This document shows, piece by piece, positions 1-7,903 of a DNA stretch of 64,000 bases. Each line of letters starts with the position of its first letter. The stretch's first letter is position 1. Below the pieces are notes generated by a model. The model worked only from the letters and a program-made list of their open reading frames with translations. It was not told the origin of the DNA and made no database searches. Source of the DNA: Terribacillus saccharophilus (GTDB lineage: Bacteria > Bacillota > Bacilli > Bacillales > Amphibacillaceae); contig NZ_NPBJ01000021.1 in NCBI RefSeq assembly GCF_002272075.1, forward strand, positions 62,001-126,000, in the 5' to 3' direction. A program made the translations under genes and the position numbers.

Positions 1-10
1 AATCTTAAAG

Positions 11-48
11 AAGAAGACCTTCTGCAAATATGCAGAAGGTCTTCTTTT
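11..48. terminator. Rho-independent terminator after tagF
   Basis: A perfect 16-bp inverted repeat (arms 11-26 and 31-46) with a 4-nt AATA loop is followed by T-rich sequence. It begins at the stop codon of tagF on the minus strand and could also stop rightward transcription. Confidence 0.85.
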
Positions 49-2173
49 ATTTAAATACTTGCTGAACAACTCGCTCAGATGCTTTTCCATCCTCTAAATA
101 ACAGAACTTTTGATAGAACGCTTCAAACGCTTCTGTAGGCTGGTAGCCGTATGTGTCTATATTCTTCACTTCATTGATTATCTGCTCCGTATGTTTAAAC
201 AGTGGCCCTGGCGCCGTTTCTTCGAAGTCGAAATAGAATCCTCGCAGATTATCCCGGTAATCATCCAAATCATATACAAAGAACATCATAGGGCGTCGTA
301 AGTTAGCATAATCAAAGAATACAGAAGAGTAATCTGTAATAAGCATGTCTGCCATCAAATAGAGCTCTCTAATGTCTTCATGTTTAGAAAAATCATATGC
401 GAACCCTTCGTAATGCGATAGATCCAGATTCTCTGCAACAAGGTAGTGCAATCTTAAAACAACAACATACTCGTCCCCTAATTCTTCCCTCATGCGCTTC
501 AAATCCAATTCCAAATCGAATTTGTATTTACCCTTTTGGTAGAACTGATTGTCACGCCATGTCGGAGCATAGAGAATGATCTTCTTATTTTCTGAAATAC
601 CGCAGTTCTTCTTTAGAAGAGCAATGTTTTCAGGAGTGTTATGTGTATAAAGAAAATCATTCCTTGGATATCCTGTTTCCAGCATCGTTTTATCGAAACC
701 AAAAGCCCGAGCAAAGATTTCACTGGAGTAATTATTAGGAGACACAAGATAATCCCATTTTGATGCTTCGTAAAGGAAATTACGTTTATAAGAATTTGTA
801 TTGGTGCCTGGCATATGGACCTCATCCATATCCGCAGCCAAACGCTTCAAAGGAGTTCCATGCCATGTTTGTAAGTACGTTGTATGCTCTGGCTTAGGGA
901 TCCATAAAGGCAAACGGCTGTTTGATACCCAATAACGAGCACGTGTCATTAAAAATAGCCAACGGACGGAAAAACGACGTACATAAGGAACGCCTTTTCC
1001 TTCAAAATAAGGTACTGCACGACGATCTGAGCTCCAGTATAACTTATACTGCGGCATATTCTCCTGCATGTATTCATAAATAGCACGCGGATTATCACTA
1101 TATTGCTTGCCTAGGAAACTTTCGAATATCACTAGTTTCTTGTCTACTGGAAGAATGCTGCCCAGCAGTTTGAATACGCTCTTATAGCTGTTTTTCAAAA
1201 ACCTGCCTCGCCTAATGCTAACCCATTTCCTTTTCATTCGTGATGCTGTTTCACGGATGAAAAAGTATTCAGAAGTATTAACAGATAAATACTTGGATTT
1301 CTTAGTTAGTTTCGTGAGAATCTTGAATTTCTTTCCGCCTTTATTTAGCTTTGCAATAGCGGGAAGCGTACGATCTTTCTTAAGATGGCGCATGCGAATA
1401 CTTCTGATAGTCTTGATTTCACCATTATCAGAATAAGTTAATTCAAGATAGAATTTGAAGTATTTTTTATTATTCAAATCAATTTGGGAAGCAACGTCAA
1501 ATGAACCCTCGAAACCAGAATGCTGCAATAACGCATTTCCATTATATAAATCTGCCAAGTCCATCCGCTCTCTTATTTCAAGCGGTAGGACAAGCTCTTC
1601 ATTTTCATCCAAGTTATTCGTTACGATGAGCTTCAGTTCCTTCAGTTCATATCGGTCATTCCGATATAGCGGCGCATAATTAAAAGATCCCGAAAAATGA
1701 AGCTGCCCAGTCTTTTTCAAATGTATCTCTTCCAAGTTAGCAAAGAACACGTAGTCATTGACCCGGAAAGAAATATTTCCTTTTCCCGTACGATATGGAT
1801 AAAACACCTTTTCAGTACCCGGGATAAAATAACTATGGAATTGAAGATGTTCTGGTTTATTCGCGATTCTTGCACGTTTTACTTGCTCTTCATTAATTCT
1901 TTCTATATAAAGGTCCCAAATATCCCCTTCAGTTAGCAGCTGATTGTGCAGAGCAGGCTCCACTTGAACTTTACATACGGTATAGTCATCTATCGTATGA
2001 TCCTCATTAAATGTTAAATAAAGTTCTTCTTCAGAGTACCGATTAATTAATAAGAATCGATACGTTTCATAATCAGCAATGTAACTAGCTCGCAACGGGA
2101 TTTCCAAGGTATATACATCTTGTTCAAAATGTATAGCCACGGCTCTCCTGTTTCTAAGGCTGATGTTTTCCAT
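47..2173 (-). CDS. tagF: CDP-glycerol glycerophosphotransferase, TagF-like poly(glycerol phosphate) polymerase
   Basis: Extends the poly(glycerol phosphate) chain of wall teichoic acid from CDP-glycerol on the cytoplasmic face of the membrane. About 708 residues, close to B. subtilis TagF (746). The first ~340 residues are a poorly conserved TagF-type N-terminal region. The C-terminal half is a glycerophosphotransferase domain with WHGTPLKRL (the polymerase-type version of the conserved His motif) and DYSSVFFDYANLRRP. The ATG at 2173 is preferred because GAGGAG lies about 10 nt upstream (2185-2190). An in-frame ATG at 2206 would add 11 residues and has no clear ribosome binding site. It is divergent from tagD across a ~390-bp control region. 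Family assignment is firm. The polymer type (glycerol rather than ribitol phosphate) is inferred from the adjacent tagD. Confidence 0.9.
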   Translation of the reverse strand: MENISLRNRRAVAIHFEQDVYTLEIPLRASYIADYETYRFLLINRYSEEELYLTFNEDHTIDDYTVCKVQVEPALHNQLLTEGDIWDLYIERINEEQVKRARIANKPEHLQFHSYFIPGTEKVFYPYRTGKGNISFRVNDYVFFANLEEIHLKKTGQLHFSGSFNYAPLYRNDRYELKELKLIVTNNLDENEELVLPLEIRERMDLADLYNGNALLQHSGFEGSFDVASQIDLNNKKYFKFYLELTYSDNGEIKTIRSIRMRHLKKDRTLPAIAKLNKGGKKFKILTKLTKKSKYLSVNTSEYFFIRETASRMKRKWVSIRRGRFLKNSYKSVFKLLGSILPVDKKLVIFESFLGKQYSDNPRAIYEYMQENMPQYKLYWSSDRRAVPYFEGKGVPYVRRFSVRWLFLMTRARYWVSNSRLPLWIPKPEHTTYLQTWHGTPLKRLAADMDEVHMPGTNTNSYKRNFLYEASKWDYLVSPNNYSSEIFARAFGFDKTMLETGYPRNDFLYTHNTPENIALLKKNCGISENKKIILYAPTWRDNQFYQKGKYKFDLELDLKRMREELGDEYVVVLRLHYLVAENLDLSHYEGFAYDFSKHEDIRELYLMADMLITDYSSVFFDYANLRRPMMFFVYDLDDYRDNLRGFYFDFEETAPGPLFKHTEQIINEVKNIDTYGYQPTEAFEAFYQKFCYLEDGKASERVVQQVFK

Positions 2174-2560
2174 GCAGTACTTTCTCCTCTCGACTAGCAA
2201 ATCCATTCCTTATTATAAATTTCATATGTAGGTAATTCAACAATGCTTTTGTAAAGTTCTTTACATATCCTTTGTATTAAGAATGGCGGAATTAGTTCTA
2301 ACCTAGCTTGTTTCATATTGGGTCAATTATACATTTTCATGACCAAATATAGGAAACATAGGCATTTTTGCTCGCATATTCGACATTTCACGCATATATT
2401 TGCATTCTATTATAATAGCAGACTTGAAATTTAATTAAAATGTAAATATAATGTTAATCAGGTGTAAATGTTATGAGGTATAATTTACACTGTGACAATG
2501 AAGATGCAGACAACTTTTATATATGAAAAACCAAACTACAAAAGGAAATGAGGCACAACA
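2174..2560. promoter_or_regulatory. tagF/tagD divergent intergenic region with three-half-site PhoP/WalR-like array
   Basis: AT-rich, with no ORF. On the plus strand TGTAAA (2441-2446), TGTTAA (2452-2457) and TGTAAA (2463-2468) are each separated by exactly 5 nt. This matches the WalR pattern TGTWAH-N5-TGTWAH and, on the other strand, the PhoP TTHACA repeat. A TATAAT -10 box lies at 2479-2484 with only weak -35 similarity near 2454-2459, so the array sits where RNA polymerase would contact the promoter. A small inverted repeat (TGTAAA-N4-TTTACA, about 2250-2265) lies on the tagF side. I could not settle a tagF promoter. Confidence 0.6.
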
Positions 2561-2959
2561 ATGAAGAAAGTAATTACGTACGGTACATTTGATTTGTTGC
2601 ACTGGGGCCATGTGAATTTACTTCGCCGCGCGAAAGAAATGGGCGATTATCTGATTGTGGCAATTTCTTCTGATGAATTCAACAAGCTGAAGGACAAGAA
2701 GTCTTATCACAGCTTTGAAAACCGCAAAATGATCCTTGAAGCGATTCGTTATGTGGATGAAGTAATCGCAGAAGAGAACTGGGATCAGAAAGTCCACGAC
2801 GTTGTGGACCATAATGTTGATGTATTCGTCATGGGCAGTGACTGGGAAGGTAAATTCGACTTCTTGAAAGACCATTGTGAAGTTGTTTACCTGCCACGTA
2901 CAGTTGGTATCTCTACTTCTAAGATCAAAGACGATCTTTTAGAAGTGGATAATGGTTAG
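2561..2959 (+). CDS. tagD: Glycerol-3-phosphate cytidylyltransferase
   Basis: Makes CDP-glycerol from CTP and sn-glycerol 3-phosphate, the donor used by the TagB and TagF enzymes encoded beside it. 132 residues, against 129 for B. subtilis TagD. It shows the nucleotidyltransferase HxGH signature (HWGH, residues 14-17), the TYGTFDLLHWGH N-terminus and the RTxGIST motif near residues 113-118. An AAAGGAAATGAGG stretch upstream of the ATG provides the ribosome binding site. The coding region overlaps tagB by 8 nt, so the two are translationally coupled. Regulation is probably through the PhoP/WalR-like array just upstream. Confidence 0.96.
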   Translation: MKKVITYGTFDLLHWGHVNLLRRAKEMGDYLIVAISSDEFNKLKDKKSYHSFENRKMILEAIRYVDEVIAEENWDQKVHDVVDHNVDVFVMGSDWEGKFDFLKDHCEVVYLPRTVGISTSKIKDDLLEVDNG

Positions 2960-4151
2960 AGAATTAGCTATTTCTCTCTATCTAGCGTTCTTCAAAACGC
3001 TATTCATATGTTTCAAGCTATTTCCCCAAAAGAACAAAACCACCTTGGTTTCCTCTTTTGGGGATAATGTTTTGTATACAGCTAAATCGCTTGAAAAATG
3101 GAACGCGGGAGAAATAGTCATATTAAAGACTCCTTCCTGCCGGGAAGAATTTACTGATCTAGATGCGGAGATTGTACCATTTTCCATGACGAATGTTAGT
3201 GCTTTTCTAAAAGGTATCTATCATCTGGCCACTTCGCGCGTCGTGATGGTAGATAATTATTTTGGCTTTCTTGCCGTAACTGATTTCAAACCGAATGTCA
3301 CATGTATACAGCTGTGGCATGCAGCAGGTGCGATGAAAAAATTTGGTTTGACAGATCCTTCTGTTCAAACAAGAAGTCCAAGGGCTCAGGAAAGATTTAA
3401 ACAAGTATACAGCCGCTTCACATATGTAACCGTCGGTTCTGAAAAAATGGCATCCATCTTCCAGGAAAGCTTCGGACTTTCGAATGCGAATATACTGCGA
3501 ACTGGTATGCCACGGACGGACTTCTTCTTTGACAATAGTCAAATCGAGCAAATCGAAAAAGAAATTACCGAGCAATATCCGATTATCAAGAAGCGTAAGG
3601 TCATCCTATATGCTCCAACTTACCGAGATGATGAGCTGGCCAAGCCTAAGATAGAACTTGATATCGAACGCTTATACCGTGAGCTGGGGCAGGAGTATGT
3701 ATTATTCCTGCGCCTCCACCCTGCTGTTACATGGGATCTAGCAAACTATTATCCAAATTTCGTAATCGATGTAACACACTACAAAAATATCAACCCGCTT
3801 TTACTAGTGACGGATATTTTGATTACCGATTATTCTTCGATACCATTTGAGTATTCTCTGCTTAATCGTCCGATTATCTTCTTTACGTATGATTTGGAGG
3901 ATTATCAGAAAAAACGCGGTGTGTCAGACGAATATCTCGAGTCATTACCTGGACCAATGGTCAGAGATACAAAGTCACTCATCAAAGTAATTAAAAAGAG
4001 TGACTTCCAGCTGGAGAAGGTTCAGGCTTTCTCGAAGCAGTGGAACCAATATTCGAACGGACACGCTAGTGAGCAGCTGGTACAAGTAATGTACACGTCC
4101 AATCCGGCCGTTGCTGCTACAGCCAATCCTTCTACACAAACTACACGCTGA
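2952..4151 (+). CDS. tagB: CDP-glycerol:polyglycerophosphate glycerophosphotransferase family, TagB-like
   Basis: A 399-residue single-domain glycerophosphotransferase, about the length of TagB (381), which adds the first glycerol phosphate to the undecaprenyl-PP-GlcNAc-ManNAc linkage unit. The N-terminus (residues ~5-25) is hydrophobic and probably membrane-associated. It carries LWHAAGAMKKFG, the priming-type version of the motif that reads WHGTPLK in the polymerase next door, and ITDYSSIPFEYSLLNRP near residue 290. Its start overlaps the end of tagD. No tagA (ManNAc transferase) is present, so the linkage-unit enzyme must be elsewhere. A TarF-like role cannot be excluded from sequence alone. 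Confidence 0.82.
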   Translation: MVRELAISLYLAFFKTLFICFKLFPQKNKTTLVSSFGDNVLYTAKSLEKWNAGEIVILKTPSCREEFTDLDAEIVPFSMTNVSAFLKGIYHLATSRVVMVDNYFGFLAVTDFKPNVTCIQLWHAAGAMKKFGLTDPSVQTRSPRAQERFKQVYSRFTYVTVGSEKMASIFQESFGLSNANILRTGMPRTDFFFDNSQIEQIEKEITEQYPIIKKRKVILYAPTYRDDELAKPKIELDIERLYRELGQEYVLFLRLHPAVTWDLANYYPNFVIDVTHYKNINPLLLVTDILITDYSSIPFEYSLLNRPIIFFTYDLEDYQKKRGVSDEYLESLPGPMVRDTKSLIKVIKKSDFQLEKVQAFSKQWNQYSNGHASEQLVQVMYTSNPAVAATANPSTQTTR

Positions 4152-4170
4152 TGTTATCAGCGTGTAGTTT
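4138..4170 (+). terminator. Terminator of tagD-tagB
   Basis: Perfect 12-bp stem (4141-4152 and 4156-4167) with a GTT loop and T-rich tail. The stem spans the tagB stop codon. Confidence 0.8.
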
Positions 4171-4182
4171 GTTGTGTACAAA

Positions 4183-4209
4183 AAACCCTTCTCCACTGGA
4201 GAAGGGTTT
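4183..4209 (-). terminator. Terminator of tagO
   Basis: AAACCCTTCTCC / GGAGAAGGGTTT stem with a 3-nt loop. On the minus strand it is followed by a T run, directly after the tagO stop. It may work on both strands. Confidence 0.85.
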
Positions 4210-4212
4210 CGT

Positions 4213-5304
4213 TTATTGCTGATGCTGTTTGCGTCGTTCTTCTTCTGTCACTTTCGGGAAACCTACCATATTGAGTAATGGACGATAGCGATCGCTAATC
4301 AATCCAGTAATTTCGACAATCAATTCAATTACTATTGCCAAGGCAATAATCAGGATGGCCGATCCCCACATGGTAGCTTCTGTGTAAAGGACACCAGTAA
4401 TGCTGAAGATTCCGCTGATTGCATAGATTACTATAACAGTCTGACGATGCGAGAATCCTAGATTTAGCAGACAGTGATGCAAATGCAGCTTATCTGGTGC
4501 TGACAAAGGCTTCTTCTGTACAATCCGGCGGATAATGGCAAATGTCGTATCCAAGATCGGTACGCCAAGAATGATGATTGGCACGATCAAGGAGAACAAT
4601 GCGACGTTTTTGAACAAACCGCTTACGGATAGGACAGCAATCATATACCCGAGGAACAATGCTCCTGTATCTCCCATGAATATCTTAGCCGGGTGGAAGT
4701 TGAAAACTAGGAAGCCAAGTGTGCTGCCCAAAAGCAGGACACCCATCATTGCAGAAATTGGGTTACCCATGCTTATTGCTATCATAGCGATTGTGAATAA
4801 CGCGATAGCTGAAACTCCTGCTGCCAATCCATCCAACCCATCAATCAAGTTGATGGCGTTCGTTATACCGACAATCCACAGAATCGTGATTGGAATCGCC
4901 CAAGCACCGAATTCGATACGGCCAGTGAATGGCAATGTTACAAAGTCGATCTGAATTCCGCCCAAGACCGTTAAAGTTGCAGCTGCAATCTGTCCGATAA
5001 GCTTCACTCTTGCAGAAAGCATGAACTTATCGTCCAACATACCAATCAACGTGATCATTGTTGCACCAATCAGGATTGGTGCTGTGTTCGAATCATGTGG
5101 CATGAAAATTAGATAACCGATAATGAAACTGATGTAAATGGCCAATCCGCCCAGTCGCGGCATAATTTTCTGGTGTACTTTTCTAGCGTTTGGTTTATCC
5201 GTTGCTCCGATTGCGAATGCCAGCTTTTTCACCATAGGCGTCAGCGCGATCGAAAGAATGAAGCAAACTGCCAACGCTATGATTAAAGGCGTTATGTGTA
5301 CCAT
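4213..5304 (-). CDS. tagO: Undecaprenyl-phosphate N-acetylglucosaminyl-1-phosphate transferase
   Basis: Starts wall teichoic acid (and in B. subtilis also teichuronic acid) synthesis by transferring GlcNAc-1-P from UDP-GlcNAc to undecaprenyl phosphate in the membrane. 363 residues against 358 for B. subtilis TagO. It is polytopic, with MraY/WecA-family landmarks: DDKFMLSARVKLIGQ, NAINLIDGLDGLAAG, GDTGALFLG and the HLHHCLLNLGFSHRQTV region. The ATG at 5304 has AGGAGG 6 nt upstream (5311-5316). The longer reading frame to 5358 has no such site. It has its own promoter (see 5408-5436). It could also feed the adjacent polymerase/flippase operon, which lacks an initiating transferase. Confidence 0.95.
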   Translation of the reverse strand: MVHITPLIIALAVCFILSIALTPMVKKLAFAIGATDKPNARKVHQKIMPRLGGLAIYISFIIGYLIFMPHDSNTAPILIGATMITLIGMLDDKFMLSARVKLIGQIAAATLTVLGGIQIDFVTLPFTGRIEFGAWAIPITILWIVGITNAINLIDGLDGLAAGVSAIALFTIAMIAISMGNPISAMMGVLLLGSTLGFLVFNFHPAKIFMGDTGALFLGYMIAVLSVSGLFKNVALFSLIVPIIILGVPILDTTFAIIRRIVQKKPLSAPDKLHLHHCLLNLGFSHRQTVIVIYAISGIFSITGVLYTEATMWGSAILIIALAIVIELIVEITGLISDRYRPLLNMVGFPKVTEEERRKQHQQ

Positions 5305-5407
5305 TTGTATCCTCCTAAATAGCTTGCAAATCGTTCCAAATATGCTTTTATAGTCCAAGTATCATAATTTACTAGATTTCGACAGTATTCTGCGTAGGTT
5401 CTGTACT

Positions 5408-5496
5408 ATTATAATGTTTCTGTTGACAAAACACAATTACACACAATGTAAAGTTTACATCATAACTGGGTCAAGTGCCTTTACATTTCTTTTACA
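5408..5496 (-). promoter_or_regulatory. tagO promoter with upstream WalR/PhoP-like direct repeat
   Basis: On the minus strand a TATAAT (plus coordinates 5408-5413) lies 17 bp from a weak -35, TTGTGT (5431-5436). Upstream are TGTAAA-N5-TGTAAA (5491-5496 and 5480-5485), a full match to the WalR dimer pattern, and a 7-bp-arm palindrome ATGTAAA-G-TTTACAT at 5446-5460. Confidence 0.55.
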
Positions 5497-5501
5497 TTTT
5501 A

Positions 5502-5981
5502 TCAAGCTTCTTTAATGAAGTTGCTTAAAATCGTGAACATTCGCTCTTTTCCGGATCGAAATGGCTCTGGCTCGAAGCTCTCTGTTTCCTGTATTATCTT
5601 GCCCAGGTCCTCTCCTTCTCCCCAACTAAGGATATGCTTTTGTTCCAAGAAGATGGACATTAGCTGCAGCTGATGATCATCGTTATGTTCTCCATACTTT
5701 TTCAGTCTGGCTGCTGCGATGACTTTTTTTCCTTTTTTTAAGGCGGAGATAACCGATCCGGTGCCAGCATGCGTGATAACAAGCCGGGCATCCTCCATCA
5801 GCTGATCCATGACCTCATAGTTAACGAATGGTTTAATCTTCAGTAGGTTACTGTCAAACTTCGTGTGTCCAGCTTGAACGACAACTTCCTCGGTGATGAA
5901 TCCTTCTCTTTTCAGCCGTTCCACTTCTTCGAGCAGACGGGTGAATGGAAGCTCGTGGGTACCTAAGACGACCAGTATCAA
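5502..5981 (-). CDS. Alg13/PssE-like glycosyltransferase catalytic subunit
   Basis: A small GT28 C-terminal-domain protein (159 residues). It starts MILVVLGTHELPFTRLL, typical of PssE/CpsG/Alg13 subunits, and has the THAGTGSVISALKKGKKVI donor-sugar binding segment near residue 75. In this family it pairs with a membrane-anchoring Alg14-like partner to transfer a sugar from a nucleotide donor to a lipid-linked acceptor. The start is read as TTG at 5981 because it overlaps the partner's stop in a TTGA junction and gives the family N-terminus. The longer frame to 6035 would enter the partner gene. Two subunits, rather than a frameshifted gene, is the normal arrangement. The sugar is unknown. Confidence 0.82.
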   Translation of the reverse strand: MILVVLGTHELPFTRLLEEVERLKREGFITEEVVVQAGHTKFDSNLLKIKPFVNYEVMDQLMEDARLVITHAGTGSVISALKKGKKVIAAARLKKYGEHNDDHQLQLMSIFLEQKHILSWGEGEDLGKIIQETESFEPEPFRSGKERMFTILSNFIKEA

Positions 5982-6457
5982 TAGATGGACCCCCCATAGA
6001 CCGCTTTCGGATAAATCTGTTTCATCGTTTCCCATTGAACAATGAATAAATCGGCAATCGGATAAATCAGCTTTCCAGAAATGGTCGGTGAAGTGGACTT
6101 CGCAAAGCTCTCAATGAAAATGACCCGCTTCCCGAACAGTTTAGCAATGTAGCACATCGGCACGGATGTATGTGCTCCTGTGGAAATGACGACATCCGGA
6201 CGATGCTTCAAGAATAAGAAAATCGATTTTATGATGTTATAACTAAACTTGAATATATAGCGAAAAGGATAATTACGCGCTCCGTAAACAAGAAAGCTCA
6301 TCGGGTGCTTGCCCTTCATTTGCTCCGTAATTTCGGATTTTTCTGTCACGATATGATAGTCATATTCTTTGAATAGCGGTTCCAGCTGCAAAAGCTGCGT
6401 TAAGTGTCCGCCAATGGAAGAGATCAGAAGCAACTTTTTCTTTTTATTTTTCATCAC
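5978..6457 (-). CDS. Alg14/PssD-like glycosyltransferase accessory subunit
   Basis: 159 residues. It opens KLLLISSIGGHLTQLLQLEPLF, the Alg14/PssD/CpsF glycine-rich loop, followed by DVVISTGAHTSVPMCYIAKLFGKRVIFIESFA, which matches family members that recruit the Alg13-like catalytic subunit to the membrane. The start is GTG at 6457 or ATG at 6454, and GGAG (6465-6468) suits either. The stop overlaps the partner start as TTGA, indicating translational coupling. It is the third gene of the murJ-like / polymerase / Alg14 / Alg13 operon, with a 31-nt gap to the polymerase gene. Confidence 0.82.
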   Translation of the reverse strand: MMKNKKKKLLLISSIGGHLTQLLQLEPLFKEYDYHIVTEKSEITEQMKGKHPMSFLVYGARNYPFRYIFKFSYNIIKSIFLFLKHRPDVVISTGAHTSVPMCYIAKLFGKRVIFIESFAKSTSPTISGKLIYPIADLFIVQWETMKQIYPKAVYGGSIY

Positions 6458-6488
6458 AGAATCGCTCCATTTCAGTTAAGGTGAGATG

Positions 6489-7871
6489 CTATTGAAAGAA
6501 CTTCTCCGGCTTCTGCTTGACCAATCCATACAGGAACCCGAGGAACAACGCCAGATAAAATCCAGATGCTGGTGACGATAAAATGTGGCCGGCAATGAAT
6601 GCTGCACCAAGACCGATACAAGCTCCCACACCACTGAACAAAGCTGTTGCGCTTACTGTACGGAATCGCTGCTTGAATATGAATACCAGAATACTGCCGA
6701 TAACGAACAGCAGTGGCAGTACGAGGATCAATGTCCCGAGATATCCGAAGCCGAAGAACCAATCCAAGATATCCATCTCGATGATCCTCGGTTCACCCCC
6801 TGTGTAGTTCCCGCCGATTCCCATACCGAATACTTTTTGGATGACTGGTGCCCGTTCAAAATAATAAAGTACAGTGCCAAAGAATTCTTCCCGCCCATTC
6901 AACGCCATGAGCTGCCAGGAACTCCACTGTCTGACGCTGCCAGGAGGTGGAACTTCCCCACCTTCTTCCTCCGGCAATGGCGGAGCTTCTGCTTGTTCCT
7001 GCTGCTGTGCTGCCTTTTCATTTGCCATATCTACCGACAAACCGAGGTTATTACCTATTGGCATTTCAGGCGATACGAAGACGGTCACTGCTAACAGAAC
7101 TAGGACAACACCTGCTTGAATGAAGTTATTGCGTTTGATTATTGCTTGTATAAGGAGCAATAGGAAGGCCATCCCTAATACAAGCAGTGCTGCTCCAAAT
7201 GCGACTTTCGTTCCGATTGTCAGCATCGCCCATATCATGACGGCTATAAGTGCTGTACAGATAATTTGCGCCAGAAGGCCCTTCTTTATGAACAGATAGT
7301 AGATGATTGCTCCACAGAAACCCATACCTAAAATGGCACTGATTTCATTACCGGAAAAGAACCAGCCAGAATGACCTTGCTTTTCCAAATAATCGTAGCT
7401 CCTCTTCCCTGTACCAGTGAGTTCCGCTATAAGCATCACGACACTGACAACACTTGTGTTAATAAATAGATATTTCGGTACAATCGCTTTCCATTCCCTA
7501 TTTTCTCCGATATGACGGAAAATCATCACATAAACGAGTAAGGCAGTGATGAAGAAGAATGTTTTCAAGATAAATGTCAATTCACCTGCCGCTGAAACAG
7601 GATCCTTCCAAATCATATTGACACCGAAGTTGATGGCAAAATAGACAGCCAGCACTAGCATGTAAATGAAAGTATTTCTGCTCCAGCGCCGATCTGGGTA
7701 GCTAAGCATGTACAATGCTCCAATCGGAATGACGAGCAGCCGAATTGGATTGGAAACCGGTATCGAGAAGTACGACAGCAGGTCTAGAAACGGCTGAGCC
7801 AAAATGAAGAAAATGAACAGCTTTTCGAATATATGATAATTGTCCTTGAGTTTCTGTGTCAGAGCTTGCAA
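6489..7871 (-). CDS. O-antigen ligase/polymerase-like polytopic membrane protein
   Basis: A 460-residue membrane protein with roughly ten to twelve predicted hydrophobic segments. A long extracytoplasmic loop (about residues 270-385) contains a Gln/Glu/Pro-rich stretch and then ARG-poor, aromatic-rich sequence including FGMGIGGNYTG. This topology is that of the Wzy polymerase / WaaL ligase / TuaE superfamily. It probably joins lipid-linked saccharides outside the membrane. The start is TTG at 7871 with AGGAGG 8 nt upstream. It lies 33 nt after the flippase gene and directly before the Alg14/Alg13 pair. Polymerase versus ligase cannot be decided from sequence. Confidence 0.72.
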   Translation of the reverse strand: MQALTQKLKDNYHIFEKLFIFFILAQPFLDLLSYFSIPVSNPIRLLVIPIGALYMLSYPDRRWSRNTFIYMLVLAVYFAINFGVNMIWKDPVSAAGELTFILKTFFFITALLVYVMIFRHIGENREWKAIVPKYLFINTSVVSVVMLIAELTGTGKRSYDYLEKQGHSGWFFSGNEISAILGMGFCGAIIYYLFIKKGLLAQIICTALIAVMIWAMLTIGTKVAFGAALLVLGMAFLLLLIQAIIKRNNFIQAGVVLVLLAVTVFVSPEMPIGNNLGLSVDMANEKAAQQQEQAEAPPLPEEEGGEVPPPGSVRQWSSWQLMALNGREEFFGTVLYYFERAPVIQKVFGMGIGGNYTGGEPRIIEMDILDWFFGFGYLGTLILVLPLLFVIGSILVFIFKQRFRTVSATALFSGVGACIGLGAAFIAGHILSSPASGFYLALFLGFLYGLVKQKPEKFFQ

Positions 7872-7903
7872 ATGATTGTCCTCCTTCGTGCCACTCTTGC
7901 CAA

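Noticed and set aside
5502-6457. Possible frameshifted single glycosyltransferase gene
   Set aside because: The two pieces correspond to separate Alg13-like and Alg14-like subunits, normally encoded as two genes, with a sensible stop-start overlap.
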